Assembly: GCA_019420065.1 (NCBI GenBank)
Contig: JAHZHX010000015.1
Coordinates: 18,415 to 38,386, forward strand
Length of the DNA stretch: 19,972 nucleotides
Source of the DNA: Clostridiales bacterium
Lineage (GTDB): Bacteria > Bacillota > Clostridia > Christensenellales > Aristaeellaceae
Direction of reading: 5' to 3'
The notes under the pieces were generated by a model, which did no database searches, was not told the origin of the DNA, and was given only the letters and a program-made list of their open reading frames with translations. Both the position numbers and the translations under genes were made by a program. Shown in pieces: positions 1 to 7,450 of the stretch (its first letter is position 1; every line of letters begins with the position of its first letter).

Positions 1-1
1 G

Positions 2-730
2 CCGGACGCGGCGTCCATTGCTATTATCGGCGCGGCGGACGGCCCCACCTCCATCGTGGTGGCGCTCAAGCTGGGATCAAAATACCTGGGAGCGATCATG
101 GTCGCGGCCTATTCCTACATGGCGCTGGTGCCCATGATCCAGCCGCCGGTCATCCGGCTTTTGACCACGAAAAAGGAAAGGCTGATCCGCATGCCCTACG
201 AGCCGCGGCAGGTCAAACGCGCGGCGCGCATTCTTTTTCCCATCGCCATTACGGTCATCACCGGGCTGATTGCGCCCGCCTCGGTGGCGCTGGTGGGCTT
301 TCTGATGTTTGGCAACCTGATCCGTGAGTGCGGCGTGCTGGACTCGCTTTCCGAAACGGCGCAGAAGGTGCTGGCCAATCTGGTCACAATCTTTTTGGGC
401 ATCACCATTGCCTCGCAGATGCAGGCGGCCTCCTTCCTGACGGCCGATACGCTGCTGATTCTGGGCTTGGGCCTGGTGGCATTCATCTTTGATACCGCCG
501 GGGGCGTGCTGTTTGCCAAATTCCTCAACCTGTTTCTCAAAAAGAAAATCAACCCCATGATCGGCGCGGCGGGGATCTCGGCGTTTCCCATGTCGGGGCG
601 CATCGTTCACAAGATGGGTCTCAGGGAGGATCCGCAAAACTTTTTGCTCATGCATGCCATTGGCGTGAATGTTTCCGGGCAGATCGCCTCGGTCATCGCC
701 GGCGGCCTGATTCTCAATTTCTTTTTATAA
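2..730 (+). CDS. Na+-transporting decarboxylase beta subunit (OadB/GcdB/MmdB type), 5'-truncated
   Basis: This is the C-terminal 242 residues of the integral membrane subunit that couples decarboxylation of a carboxybiotin carrier to Na+ export. The reading frame is open to the left edge, so the start lies outside the window. The visible part begins with AIIGAADGPTSIVVA, the conserved DGPTS segment of the family, and continues with several hydrophobic helices. A second family-like segment, GAAGISAFPMSGRIVHKMG, lies near visible residues 180-198, followed by a final helix ending at the C-terminus. The frame closes with TAA and a small OadG-like gene follows after 13 bases, as expected for the decarboxylase operon. 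The biotin carrier and carboxyltransferase subunits are not in the window, so the substrate (oxaloacetate, methylmalonyl-CoA or glutaconyl-CoA) cannot be told. The family call is firm. Confidence 0.93.
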   Translation, partial: PDAASIAIIGAADGPTSIVVALKLGSKYLGAIMVAAYSYMALVPMIQPPVIRLLTTKKERLIRMPYEPRQVKRAARILFPIAITVITGLIAPASVALVGFLMFGNLIRECGVLDSLSETAQKVLANLVTIFLGITIASQMQAASFLTADTLLILGLGLVAFIFDTAGGVLFAKFLNLFLKKKINPMIGAAGISAFPMSGRIVHKMGLREDPQNFLLMHAIGVNVSGQIASVIAGGLILNFFL

Positions 731-743
731 GGGGGCGTTCATT

Positions 744-875
744 ATGCGGTGCAATCCACAGGCGTTTGTTGACAATTTGCCTTATATGGGCCAGGGGATG
801 CTGGCCATTATGGTAGTGATGCTGGTGATTATCGGCGTTACGCTTTTGCTGGGACATTTGCCGGGCAAGGAATGA
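744..875 (+). CDS. Small OadG-like decarboxylase membrane subunit (43 aa)
   Basis: This ORF of 43 codons encodes a peptide with one predicted transmembrane helix. A short N-terminus leads into NLPYMGQGMLAIMVV and a run of Val/Leu/Ile/Gly up to about residue 37, and the C-terminus is the short polar tail HLPGKE. The pattern of a YMGxGMLxI entry into a single helix matches the N-terminal segment of OadG-type gamma subunits, which help assemble and stabilise the Na+ pump. Known gamma subunits are longer, with an extra-membrane metal-binding tail that is absent here. A minimal OadG-related class in anaerobes is the best match. The AAGGGGG ribosome site 8 bases upstream and the 13-base gap after the beta subunit support translation as part of the same operon. 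Homology rests on pattern memory only. Confidence 0.72.
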   Translation: MRCNPQAFVDNLPYMGQGMLAIMVVMLVIIGVTLLLGHLPGKE

Positions 876-882
876 CCATGGC

Positions 883-911
883 TTGACAGGCGGCGTGAAT
901 GGGCATATCAT
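883..911 (+). promoter_or_regulatory. Sigma-A-type promoter of the GyrI-like/GNAT gene
   Basis: A consensus -35 box TTGACA (883-888) and a -10 box TATCAT (906-911) are separated by exactly 17 bases. They lie 33 bases before the start codon at 945, just after the decarboxylase small-subunit gene. This makes the acetyltransferase gene a separate transcription unit. Confidence 0.8.
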
Positions 912-944
912 AGGGAAAATGCAGGAAAAACGGAGGAAAAGCAG

Positions 945-1904
945 ATGCAATTTGAACGCCGTTTTCTTGGCGATGTGACCGTGATCGGCCTGGAGGGCGC
1001 GGTTCGGGCGGAGGGTGAAACCGTTGCGCGGCTTTGGCGGCAGGCCAACGCCCGCTTTGCCGAAGTGGCGGAGCTGCCTCTGCGCGACGCGCAAGGCAAT
1101 TTGCGCGGCATATGGGGCGCGATGAGCGATTTTTCCCGTTCCTTTGCGCCCTGGGAGGAAAACTTCAGCGCCGGGCTGTATCTGGCAGGCGTGCAGTGCG
1201 CGCCTGCCGCCGAGCCGCCGGAGGGGTGGAGCAAATGGCTGGTGCCGGGCGGCGCTTATGCCTGTGCGCGCCGGGAAGGGGAAAACTTCTTCGCCCGCGC
1301 GCTGACAGCGCTAAAGGCGCAGGGAATGACGCTGCGTGGCGCGGCGCAGGATTATACCTGCCCGCAGACAGGAGAGGAGTATGTGCTCTTCCCGATACGG
1401 GAGGAGATCGAGGGCGAGCGCGTGCGCCTGCGTGCCTGGCGGGAGGAGGATGCGGAGGCGCTGTACGCACTGGCATGCGATTCGCGGGTCGGGTCGGCGG
1501 CCGGGTGGCCGCCGCATCAAAGCGCGGCGGAAAGCAGGGAGATCATCCGCACGGTGCTCTCCGCCTCTGAGACCTATGCGGTGGTTCTCAAAAAAAGCGA
1601 GCGCGTGATCGGCAGCATATCGCTCATGCGCCCTGGGCACGGTTATGCGCCCATTGACGAGGGCGAGGCCGAACTGGGATACTGGCTGGGCGTGCCCTAT
1701 TGGGGCCAGGGACTGATCCCGGAGGCAGCGCGTCTGCTGCTGCGGCGCGGCTTTGAGGATTTTCATTTGCGCGGCGTATGGGCAGGCTACTTCGACGGCA
1801 ACGACAAATCGCGCCGCGTGCAGGAAAAATGCGGTTTTCAATTCCACCATACGGGGGAAAGCGACGGGCGCGTGATACACTATACCTATCTGCCGCGCCC
1901 ATAA
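945..1904 (+). CDS. Fusion protein: GyrI-like effector-binding domain plus GNAT N-acetyltransferase
   Basis: The protein has 319 residues in two parts. Residues 1 to about 155 look like a GyrI-like/AraC-effector ligand-binding domain: they include a WRQANARF helix, an IWGAMSDFS segment, YLAGVQC, GWSKWLVPGGAYACA, and a C-terminal YTCPQTGEEYVLFPI strand. Residues 157-319 are a RimJ/RimL-type GNAT domain: RVRLRAWREEDAEALYAL opens it, ELGYWLGVPYWGQGL carries the acetyl-CoA loop, and NDKSRRVQEKCGF is the usual closing helix. GNAT enzymes move an acetyl group from acetyl-CoA to an amine; the substrate here is unknown. An AGGAGG-like site (GGAGGAAAAGCAG) sits just before ATG 945, and the gene has its own promoter and terminator. 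I infer that the first domain binds or presents a small molecule. The GNAT part is firm; the N-terminal assignment is moderate. Confidence 0.85.
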   Translation: MQFERRFLGDVTVIGLEGAVRAEGETVARLWRQANARFAEVAELPLRDAQGNLRGIWGAMSDFSRSFAPWEENFSAGLYLAGVQCAPAAEPPEGWSKWLVPGGAYACARREGENFFARALTALKAQGMTLRGAAQDYTCPQTGEEYVLFPIREEIEGERVRLRAWREEDAEALYALACDSRVGSAAGWPPHQSAAESREIIRTVLSASETYAVVLKKSERVIGSISLMRPGHGYAPIDEGEAELGYWLGVPYWGQGLIPEAARLLLRRGFEDFHLRGVWAGYFDGNDKSRRVQEKCGFQFHHTGESDGRVIHYTYLPRP

Positions 1905-1911
1905 AGCGTCA

Positions 1912-1952
1912 AAAAAACAAGGCGTCATTCATGAAGCGACGTCTTGTTTTTT
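1912..1952. terminator. Bidirectional rho-independent terminator
   Basis: Arms 1912-1926 (AAAAAACAAGGCGTC) and 1938-1952 (GACGTCTTGTTTTTT) form a 15-bp stem with one G-T wobble and an 11-base loop. The stem gives a U-run in both directions. It ends the acetyltransferase gene on the + strand (stop at 1904) and the ispE operon on the minus strand (stop at 1958). Confidence 0.9.
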
Positions 1953-1957
1953 GCATG

Positions 1958-2812
1958 CTATCGCGGCGAGGAAAGCGTGTGCGTCAGATGGCAGACGCGG
2001 TATTTTTTGCGCAGCGATTCCCAGGCGGCGCGGGCGGCAGCCGCCGAGCCGAATACGCCGTAAACCGCGCTGCCCGAGCCCGTCATCTGCGCGGCGCGCG
2101 CCCCTCTTTCGCGCAGGGCGGAAACGGCCGTGTGAATTTCCGGGCGCAGCGCTTCGGATACGCCTTGCAGGGTATTGCCGATGGTCTGCGAAAGCAGCGT
2201 CAGGTTTCCCGTCTGCAAGGCGGCAATCACCCCTTCGGTCTGCGGACGGCGGGCGGGCGGCGTTTGCTGCAAAGCGCCGAATACCTGACGCGTGGACAGG
2301 CCGCGGCAGGGCTGGATCACGACCAGGTGATATACTTTGTCAAGCGGAATAGGGGTGAGGATTTCCCCAATGCCCTGGGCGCGGCACAACCCGCCTGTGA
2401 GGCAATAGGGCACGTCGGCTCCCAGCGTTAGGCCGATGGCGCAGAGCGTGGACAAGTCATAGTTCAGCCCCCAAAGGGCGTTCAGTCCATGCAGTACGGC
2501 GGCCGCGTCGCTGCTGCCGCCGCCCATGCCCGCCCCCACGGGGATACGCTTGTGCAGGGTGATCTGCACTCCCGCGGCTGCATGCGCATGCTCGCGCAGC
2601 GCCTGCGCCGCGCGCAGCGCCAGATTTGCGCTGTTTTCGGGCACGCGTACGCGCCCATCCGTGATGAGACGCAGCTCTCCCGCAGGCTCAATGAACAGCG
2701 TGTCATGCAAATCAACGGACTGCATGACCATTTCCAGCAGATGATAGCCATCGTCCCGCAGTCCAACGGTATCCAGCGACCAGTTGATTTTGGCATAGGC
2801 GTTCAGCTGCAT
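1958..2812 (-). CDS. ispE: 4-diphosphocytidyl-2-C-methyl-D-erythritol kinase
   Basis: IspE is the cytosolic GHMP-family kinase that phosphorylates the 2-hydroxyl of CDP-methylerythritol in the MEP isoprenoid pathway. The 284-residue length is normal. The N-terminus MQLNAYAKINWSLDTV contains the family AKIN substrate segment. The ATP-binding loop PVGAGMGGGSSDAAAVL covers residues 91-107, and LGADVPYCLTGG carries the catalytic Asp near residue 133. TGSGSAVYGVF near the C-terminus is the third GHMP motif. The frame is open further upstream, but that extension lies inside the histidine kinase gene and is not IspE-like. The chosen ATG has GGAGGAATAGC directly before it and follows the kinase stop by one base, so the genes are probably translationally coupled. 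The gene is last in its operon and is followed by a strong terminator. Confidence 0.96.
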   Translation of the reverse strand: MQLNAYAKINWSLDTVGLRDDGYHLLEMVMQSVDLHDTLFIEPAGELRLITDGRVRVPENSANLALRAAQALREHAHAAAGVQITLHKRIPVGAGMGGGSSDAAAVLHGLNALWGLNYDLSTLCAIGLTLGADVPYCLTGGLCRAQGIGEILTPIPLDKVYHLVVIQPCRGLSTRQVFGALQQTPPARRPQTEGVIAALQTGNLTLLSQTIGNTLQGVSEALRPEIHTAVSALRERGARAAQMTGSGSAVYGVFGSAAAARAAWESLRKKYRVCHLTHTLSSPR

Positions 2813-2813
2813 G

Positions 2814-4277
2814 CTATTCCTCCGTATGGGGATTTTCCGGCGCACGGCCGTTTTCCAGGGTGAATTCGAATACCGCGCCCTCCTCGCTGGGCAAAAGACG
2901 GATGACCTGGCCGTGCTTTTCCATGATGCGCTTGCAGATGGAAAGGCCAAGCCCTGTTCCCTTGCCCACGGTATGCGCCTTGTCCGCCTTATAGAAGCGG
3001 TCAAAGATATAGGGCGCGTCCTCGGGCGCGACGCCTGCGCCGTTATCGCACACGGTTACATGCGTCAGCGCATCCTCCACGCGGGTAGTGATGGTGATAT
3101 GACCGCCCGCGGGGGTATATTTGATGGCGTTGGACAAAAGGTTGATAAGCACCTGCTCAATCTGGTCGGCGTCGGCATGGACGTAGCGCGGCTCATCCTC
3201 AAAGGAGAGGGATAATTCCATCTGCTTGTCGTCCAGCTGCGTCATATTGGCGATAATCACGCGGCGAATGCACTCGTGCAGGTCGAAATCGCTGTATGCC
3301 AGGGCGGTTTCGCTGCTTTCCATGCGGGAGAGGTTCAAAAGATTGCCCACCAGCTTGCTCAGCCGGCGCGTTTCATCCAGCACCAACTGCATATATTGCT
3401 TTTGTTCGCTCACGGGGATGGTGCCGTCCAGCATGCCCTGCAAAAAGCCCTGGATGCTGGTCATGGGCGAGCGCAGCTCATGCGATACGTTGGCTACGAA
3501 ATCGCGGCGCGACTGTTCCAACGTTTCCAGTTGGCTGGCCATGGAGTTGAAGGCCACCGCCAGCTCGCGCGTTTCGCTGCTGCCCGTGACCGGCACGCGG
3601 CGGCTGAAATCCCCGTTGGCGATCTCGCCGGAAAGCTGCGCCGTCATACGCAGCGGCGCGGTGATCTGCCGGGTGATGATAAACACGCCTATGCCCGACA
3701 GCGCCAGGATGGCAAGCGCCGCCAGCGCCACGTTGAGCGCCAGCGATTGGTAGGTGGCATATACCGTCTGCGCGGCGGTCTGGATAAATACCGCGCCCAG
3801 CACGGTGTTGTTGTCGATCCAGGGAACGGCAACGGTAAACGTGGGACCATTTTTGCCGTCGGTGGGGAAAATGATTTCCTCGCCGCCAAGCACCCGCAGA
3901 AGCATGGCGGAAATACGCTGCCAGTCAAATTCAACGTCCTCGTTATGGAGAATTTCCGGAGTGACGTAGGCCGTGACCTGTCCGGAGCGGTTAACCACAA
4001 CGCTGTAAGCCTTGAATTCCTCATAAATGGTTTCGGCCTTGCGCTTGATGTACTTGTCGGTCAAGCTTTCGCCCTCAATCATGGGAAGCAGGCTGTTGCT
4101 GCGGGCGCGGCTGGCCAGATAGGCGATATCGTAGGCCTGCACCTTCAGCTCGTGCATGCGCATATCAATATAATTGGCGCGCACCGTGACATAGAATAGG
4201 GAAAACAGCGCCAGCACGCACACAACGATTGCCGCCATGATAACGGCCATGACCCGGGCAAACATGCTGCGCAGCAT
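2814..4277 (-). CDS. Membrane sensor histidine kinase (OmpR/PhoR-type partner)
   Basis: This 487-residue sensor kinase autophosphorylates on His and passes the phosphate to the response regulator encoded just upstream. Predicted layout: membrane helix about residues 9-32; an external sensing region of about 150 residues with PAS/Cache-like strands; second membrane helix about 183-202; HAMP about 203-255; HisKA with NVSHELRSP (His266); HATPase with the N-box near LINLLSNAIKYTP (Asn379/Asn383), DNGAG at 411-415 and the GKGTGLGLS loop at 438-446. All catalytic motifs look intact. Its ATG shares one base with the regulator's stop codon (TAATG), and its own stop is one base from ispE. The ligand is unknown. 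It may sense envelope stress like PhoR/WalK-type kinases, but nothing in the sequence fixes that. Confidence 0.96.
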   Translation of the reverse strand: MLRSMFARVMAVIMAAIVVCVLALFSLFYVTVRANYIDMRMHELKVQAYDIAYLASRARSNSLLPMIEGESLTDKYIKRKAETIYEEFKAYSVVVNRSGQVTAYVTPEILHNEDVEFDWQRISAMLLRVLGGEEIIFPTDGKNGPTFTVAVPWIDNNTVLGAVFIQTAAQTVYATYQSLALNVALAALAILALSGIGVFIITRQITAPLRMTAQLSGEIANGDFSRRVPVTGSSETRELAVAFNSMASQLETLEQSRRDFVANVSHELRSPMTSIQGFLQGMLDGTIPVSEQKQYMQLVLDETRRLSKLVGNLLNLSRMESSETALAYSDFDLHECIRRVIIANMTQLDDKQMELSLSFEDEPRYVHADADQIEQVLINLLSNAIKYTPAGGHITITTRVEDALTHVTVCDNGAGVAPEDAPYIFDRFYKADKAHTVGKGTGLGLSICKRIMEKHGQVIRLLPSEEGAVFEFTLENGRAPENPHTEE

Positions 4278-4966
4278 TATTTCACCTCAAATTTGTAGCC
4301 AACGCTCCATACGGTACGGATCTGCCAGCCCAGCGCCTCGCAGCCTGTGAGCTTTTCGCGCAGACGCTTGATGTGTACGTCTACCGTGCGGCTGTCGCCG
4401 AAAAAGTCAAAGCCCCACACCTGCTCCAGCAGCTGCTCGCGCGTGAAGACGCGGTTCTGGTGCGAGGCCAGAAAATAGAGCACCTCCAGCTCCTTGGGCG
4501 GCATTTCCAGCAGCTTGCCCTGGTAGTAGACCTCGTATTTTTCCAGGCTTACGGTCAGACCGGGGAAGGAGAGCATGTCCTTGTCGCTGTCGGCGGGGGC
4601 AGCGCGGCGCAGTACCGCCTTGACGCGCGCCAGCAGCTCTTTGCCTTCAAAGGGCTTGGTTACATAGTCGTCCGCGCCCAGCTCCAGCCCCAGCACCTTG
4701 TCAAAGGTTTCGTCCTTGGCGGTCAGCATGATGATGGGAAGCTGCGATATTTGCCGCACGGTGCGGCATACCTGAAGCCCGTCCATGCCGGGCAGCATAA
4801 CGTCGAGAATCATCAGCGCCGGGGGATTTTGCCGGAAGGCCTGCAGCGCCTCGTCCCCGCGCCCGTATATCACGGCGTCAAAGCCGTCTTTTTCCAGATA
4901 CAGGCGGATCAGCTGGGCAATGTTGGGATCGTCGTCCACGACCATAATCACAGGTTTGGCGGTCAT
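4277..4966 (-). CDS. OmpR/PhoB-family response regulator
   Basis: The protein has 229 residues, normal for an OmpR-type regulator. The receiver domain (about 1-120) has the acidic cluster DDD at 11-13, the phospho-acceptor Asp55 in MILDVMLPGMDG, Thr82 in MLTAKDE, and Lys104 in YVTKPF. The C-terminal part (about 130-229) is a winged-helix DNA-binding domain with the typical PPKELEVLYFLASH, TREQLLEQVWGFDF and RTVDVHIKRLREKL segments. It is a transcription factor switched by the kinase whose start codon overlaps its stop by one base. The ATG follows a full GGAGGTGA ribosome site with a six-base spacer. It starts 19 bases after the mutS2 stop, with no room for a standard promoter. Target genes cannot be read from the window. 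Confidence 0.97.
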   Translation of the reverse strand: MTAKPVIMVVDDDPNIAQLIRLYLEKDGFDAVIYGRGDEALQAFRQNPPALMILDVMLPGMDGLQVCRTVRQISQLPIIMLTAKDETFDKVLGLELGADDYVTKPFEGKELLARVKAVLRRAAPADSDKDMLSFPGLTVSLEKYEVYYQGKLLEMPPKELEVLYFLASHQNRVFTREQLLEQVWGFDFFGDSRTVDVHIKRLREKLTGCEALGWQIRTVWSVGYKFEVK

Positions 4967-4985
4967 TTATTATCACCTCCGGGGA

Positions 4986-7349
4986 TTATTTGAGTTCAAC
5001 AATGGTTACGCCCATTTCGCCCTCGCCATACTGGCCCGGGCGGAAGGATTTGACGTGGGGATAGGTTTTCAGCTGCCGCTGGATGCCGGCCCGCAGCACG
5101 CCCGTGCCCTTGCCGTGAACGATGCTGACCTCGTTCATGCCCGCCATGACGGCGTTGTCCAGATACTGTTCCACCTCAAGCAGCGCCTCGTCCAGCGCCA
5201 TGCCGCGCACGTCGCATTCCATGCGCACAGTGCGGCTGGCGGACTGCGTGTGCACCATGACGGTGGATTTTTGCTTTTTGGGCTGCTTTTCCTGCACCAG
5301 GCGCAGCTGGGAGATATGGACCTTGAGCTTCATGATGCCGGCCTGCAGCTGCACCTCGCCCTTGCCGTCAGGCTTGGAAAGCACGGTGCCGCGGGTGTTC
5401 AGATGAATGATTTCCACCACGTCTCCGGGCTTTAGATCCTTGGGCGGCGGGGTCAGGGTGGGGTTCTGCGCGGCCAGCCCTTCGCTGAGCCCGTCCAGGC
5501 TTTCCTGCATGCGGCGGCGCAGGGCGTTGACCTCCGCCTCGTGCCCAGGCGCGCCTTCTTTTTTGATGCGCTTAAGCGACTGGATCACATCCTCGGCCTC
5601 GCGGCGGGCGTTTTCCACGATGCGGCGGCCTTCCTCTTTGGCTTTGCGCTCGGCGGTCTGGCGCTTCTGCTCCATGTCGCGGTACAGCGCCTCGGCCTCG
5701 CTGCGCAGGCGGATGGTTTCGGCGCGGGCCTGCTCGGCAGCCTCGCGCTCGCGCTGCGCCACCTGACGCTGGTATTCCGCCCCGGCGATCACGTCTTCAA
5801 AGCGCACGTCGTTTGCTGAGAGCAGCTGCTTGGCCTGCTCGATAATGCCTTCGCTCAATCCCAGACGGCGGCTGATCTCAAAGGCGTTGGATTTGCCCGG
5901 AACGCCGATGGAAAGACGGTAGGTGGGGCGCAGGGTGGATACGTCAAATTCCACGCTGGCGTTTTCCACGCCCGGGGTCGAAAGCGCGTAGGCCTTCAGC
6001 TCGCTGTAATGGGTGGTGGCCAGCGTGCGCACCTGGCGCTTGAGCAGGGTGTTGAGGATGGTCTGCGCCAGCGCCGCGCCCTCGGTGGGATCGGTGCCAG
6101 CGCCCAATTCGTCAAAGAGCACCAGGTCGCGCGGGGTGACGCTGTTCATGATTTCCACAATGTTGGTCATGTGGGAGGAGAAGGTGGACAGGCTTTGCTC
6201 GATGCTCTGCTCGTCGCCGATATCGGCATAAACCTGCTCGAAAACCGAAAGCTCGGTGCCCAGGTTCCCCGGCACATGCAGGCCGGATTGCGCCATGAGC
6301 GTGAGCAGCCCCACCGTTTTGAGCGTGACCGTTTTGCCGCCGGTGTTGGGGCCGGTGACGATCAGGGTGGTGAAATCCTGCCCCAGCCACAGGTCGCAGG
6401 GCACCACCTTGTCGCGCGGGATCAGCGGATGGCGCACGCGGATCAGGCGGATATGCCCCTGGTCGTTCATGTGCGGCATGACAGCGTTCATATCGCGGGA
6501 CAGCTGGCCCTTGGCAAAGATGAAATCCAGCCTGGACAGCACCTCGATATTGGTTTCGATCAGGGCGCTTTGCGCGCCGACCTGAGCGGAAAGCTCGGCC
6601 AGGATGCGGGCGATTTCCTCGCGCTCCTTGGCTGTCCACTGCTTGAGGTCGTTGCCCAGCTCCACCACGGCCATGGGCTCGATAAACAGCGTCGCCCCCG
6701 TGCTCGACTGGTCGTGTACCAGGCCGGGCACAAACTGGCGGTATTCCTGCTTGACGGGGATCACATAACGCCCGTCGCGCACGGTGACAAGCGATTCCTG
6801 CAAATATTTGGAAAAGGCGCTTCCATGCACCATGCTGTTCAGCTTTTCGCGCACGCGCTCGTTGGCCTGGCGGATATGACGGCGGATGTCGCTCAGCGCC
6901 GGACTGGCATGGTCGCTGATCTCCTCCTCGCTGATGATGGCCAGGTTAATGGCCTCCTCCAGCTGGCGGAAGGTCTGCAAATGCGAGGCCAGGCCGGTAA
7001 TGCGCGGGGTGTTGTCGCGCTCGGTGACCAGCGCGCTGCGGGCGGCGCGGGCAGCGGTCAGGCTGCGGGCAATTTCGAGCAGCGCCTTGGGAGAGAGCGA
7101 CGCGCCTTTTTCCGCCAGGGTCAGCCAGGGGCGCACGTCGCTGAAGCCGATCAGCGGGTTTGCGCCCATATAGGTCAAAATCACCTGCGCTTCCTCGGTT
7201 TCCTCCAGCGCTTCAACAGCCTGCTGCAATGTTTCCATGGGCGTAAGCGCCAGACATTTTTCCCGTCCCATGTCGGTCACGGCAAATCCGGAAAGCTGGG
7301 CAAGAATCTTGTTGAATTCCAGCACGCGCAGCGTGCGCTCCTTCATCAT
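4986..7349 (-). CDS. mutS2: MutS2 family ATPase/endonuclease with Smr domain
   Basis: MutS2 is a MutS-like ATPase without mismatch-recognition domains. In various bacteria it limits homologous recombination, and in Bacillus it acts on collided ribosomes. The 787 residues are full length. The N-terminal helical core is followed by the ATPase with Walker A GPNTGGKT at 333-340, signature region DEQSIEQSLSTFSSHM, Walker B LVLFDELGAGTD at 409-420, and ATTHYSELKAYA. A long charged coiled coil (about 515-620) comes next. A basic linker leads to the C-terminal Smr nuclease domain (about 708-787), which has DVRGM and the VHGKGTGVL motif. AAGGAGG stands 10 bases before the first ATG of the double ATG, so I take 7349. 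The gene is read before the two-component pair, 19 bases apart; the upstream U32 gene is 101 bases away. Confidence 0.97.
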   Translation of the reverse strand: MMKERTLRVLEFNKILAQLSGFAVTDMGREKCLALTPMETLQQAVEALEETEEAQVILTYMGANPLIGFSDVRPWLTLAEKGASLSPKALLEIARSLTAARAARSALVTERDNTPRITGLASHLQTFRQLEEAINLAIISEEEISDHASPALSDIRRHIRQANERVREKLNSMVHGSAFSKYLQESLVTVRDGRYVIPVKQEYRQFVPGLVHDQSSTGATLFIEPMAVVELGNDLKQWTAKEREEIARILAELSAQVGAQSALIETNIEVLSRLDFIFAKGQLSRDMNAVMPHMNDQGHIRLIRVRHPLIPRDKVVPCDLWLGQDFTTLIVTGPNTGGKTVTLKTVGLLTLMAQSGLHVPGNLGTELSVFEQVYADIGDEQSIEQSLSTFSSHMTNIVEIMNSVTPRDLVLFDELGAGTDPTEGAALAQTILNTLLKRQVRTLATTHYSELKAYALSTPGVENASVEFDVSTLRPTYRLSIGVPGKSNAFEISRRLGLSEGIIEQAKQLLSANDVRFEDVIAGAEYQRQVAQREREAAEQARAETIRLRSEAEALYRDMEQKRQTAERKAKEEGRRIVENARREAEDVIQSLKRIKKEGAPGHEAEVNALRRRMQESLDGLSEGLAAQNPTLTPPPKDLKPGDVVEIIHLNTRGTVLSKPDGKGEVQLQAGIMKLKVHISQLRLVQEKQPKKQKSTVMVHTQSASRTVRMECDVRGMALDEALLEVEQYLDNAVMAGMNEVSIVHGKGTGVLRAGIQRQLKTYPHVKSFRPGQYGEGEMGVTIVELK

Positions 7350-7450
7350 GGCAGAAACTCCTCCTTAGGACAGTGTATAACGTGCGCGCGCGTGCGCGCA
7401 AGGGCAGCGGGACGATATTCAAAAAAGGTTTTCAATTTGTTCGCAAACGC
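7350..7450. other. 101-bp intergenic gap with alternating purine-pyrimidine tract
   Basis: This gap lies between the U32 gene and mutS2 on the minus strand. It holds the mutS2 ribosome site (AAGGAGG, 7360-7366) and a 21-base strictly alternating purine-pyrimidine run rich in CG steps at 7380-7400. I find no convincing promoter or terminator, so read-through from the U32 gene is likely but not shown. Confidence 0.6.

Noticed and set aside
2813..3004. 64-codon upstream extension of the ispE reading frame
   Set aside because: It lies wholly inside the histidine kinase gene, is Arg/Ser-rich and not IspE-like, while ATG 2812 has a GGAGG site and the standard N-terminus.
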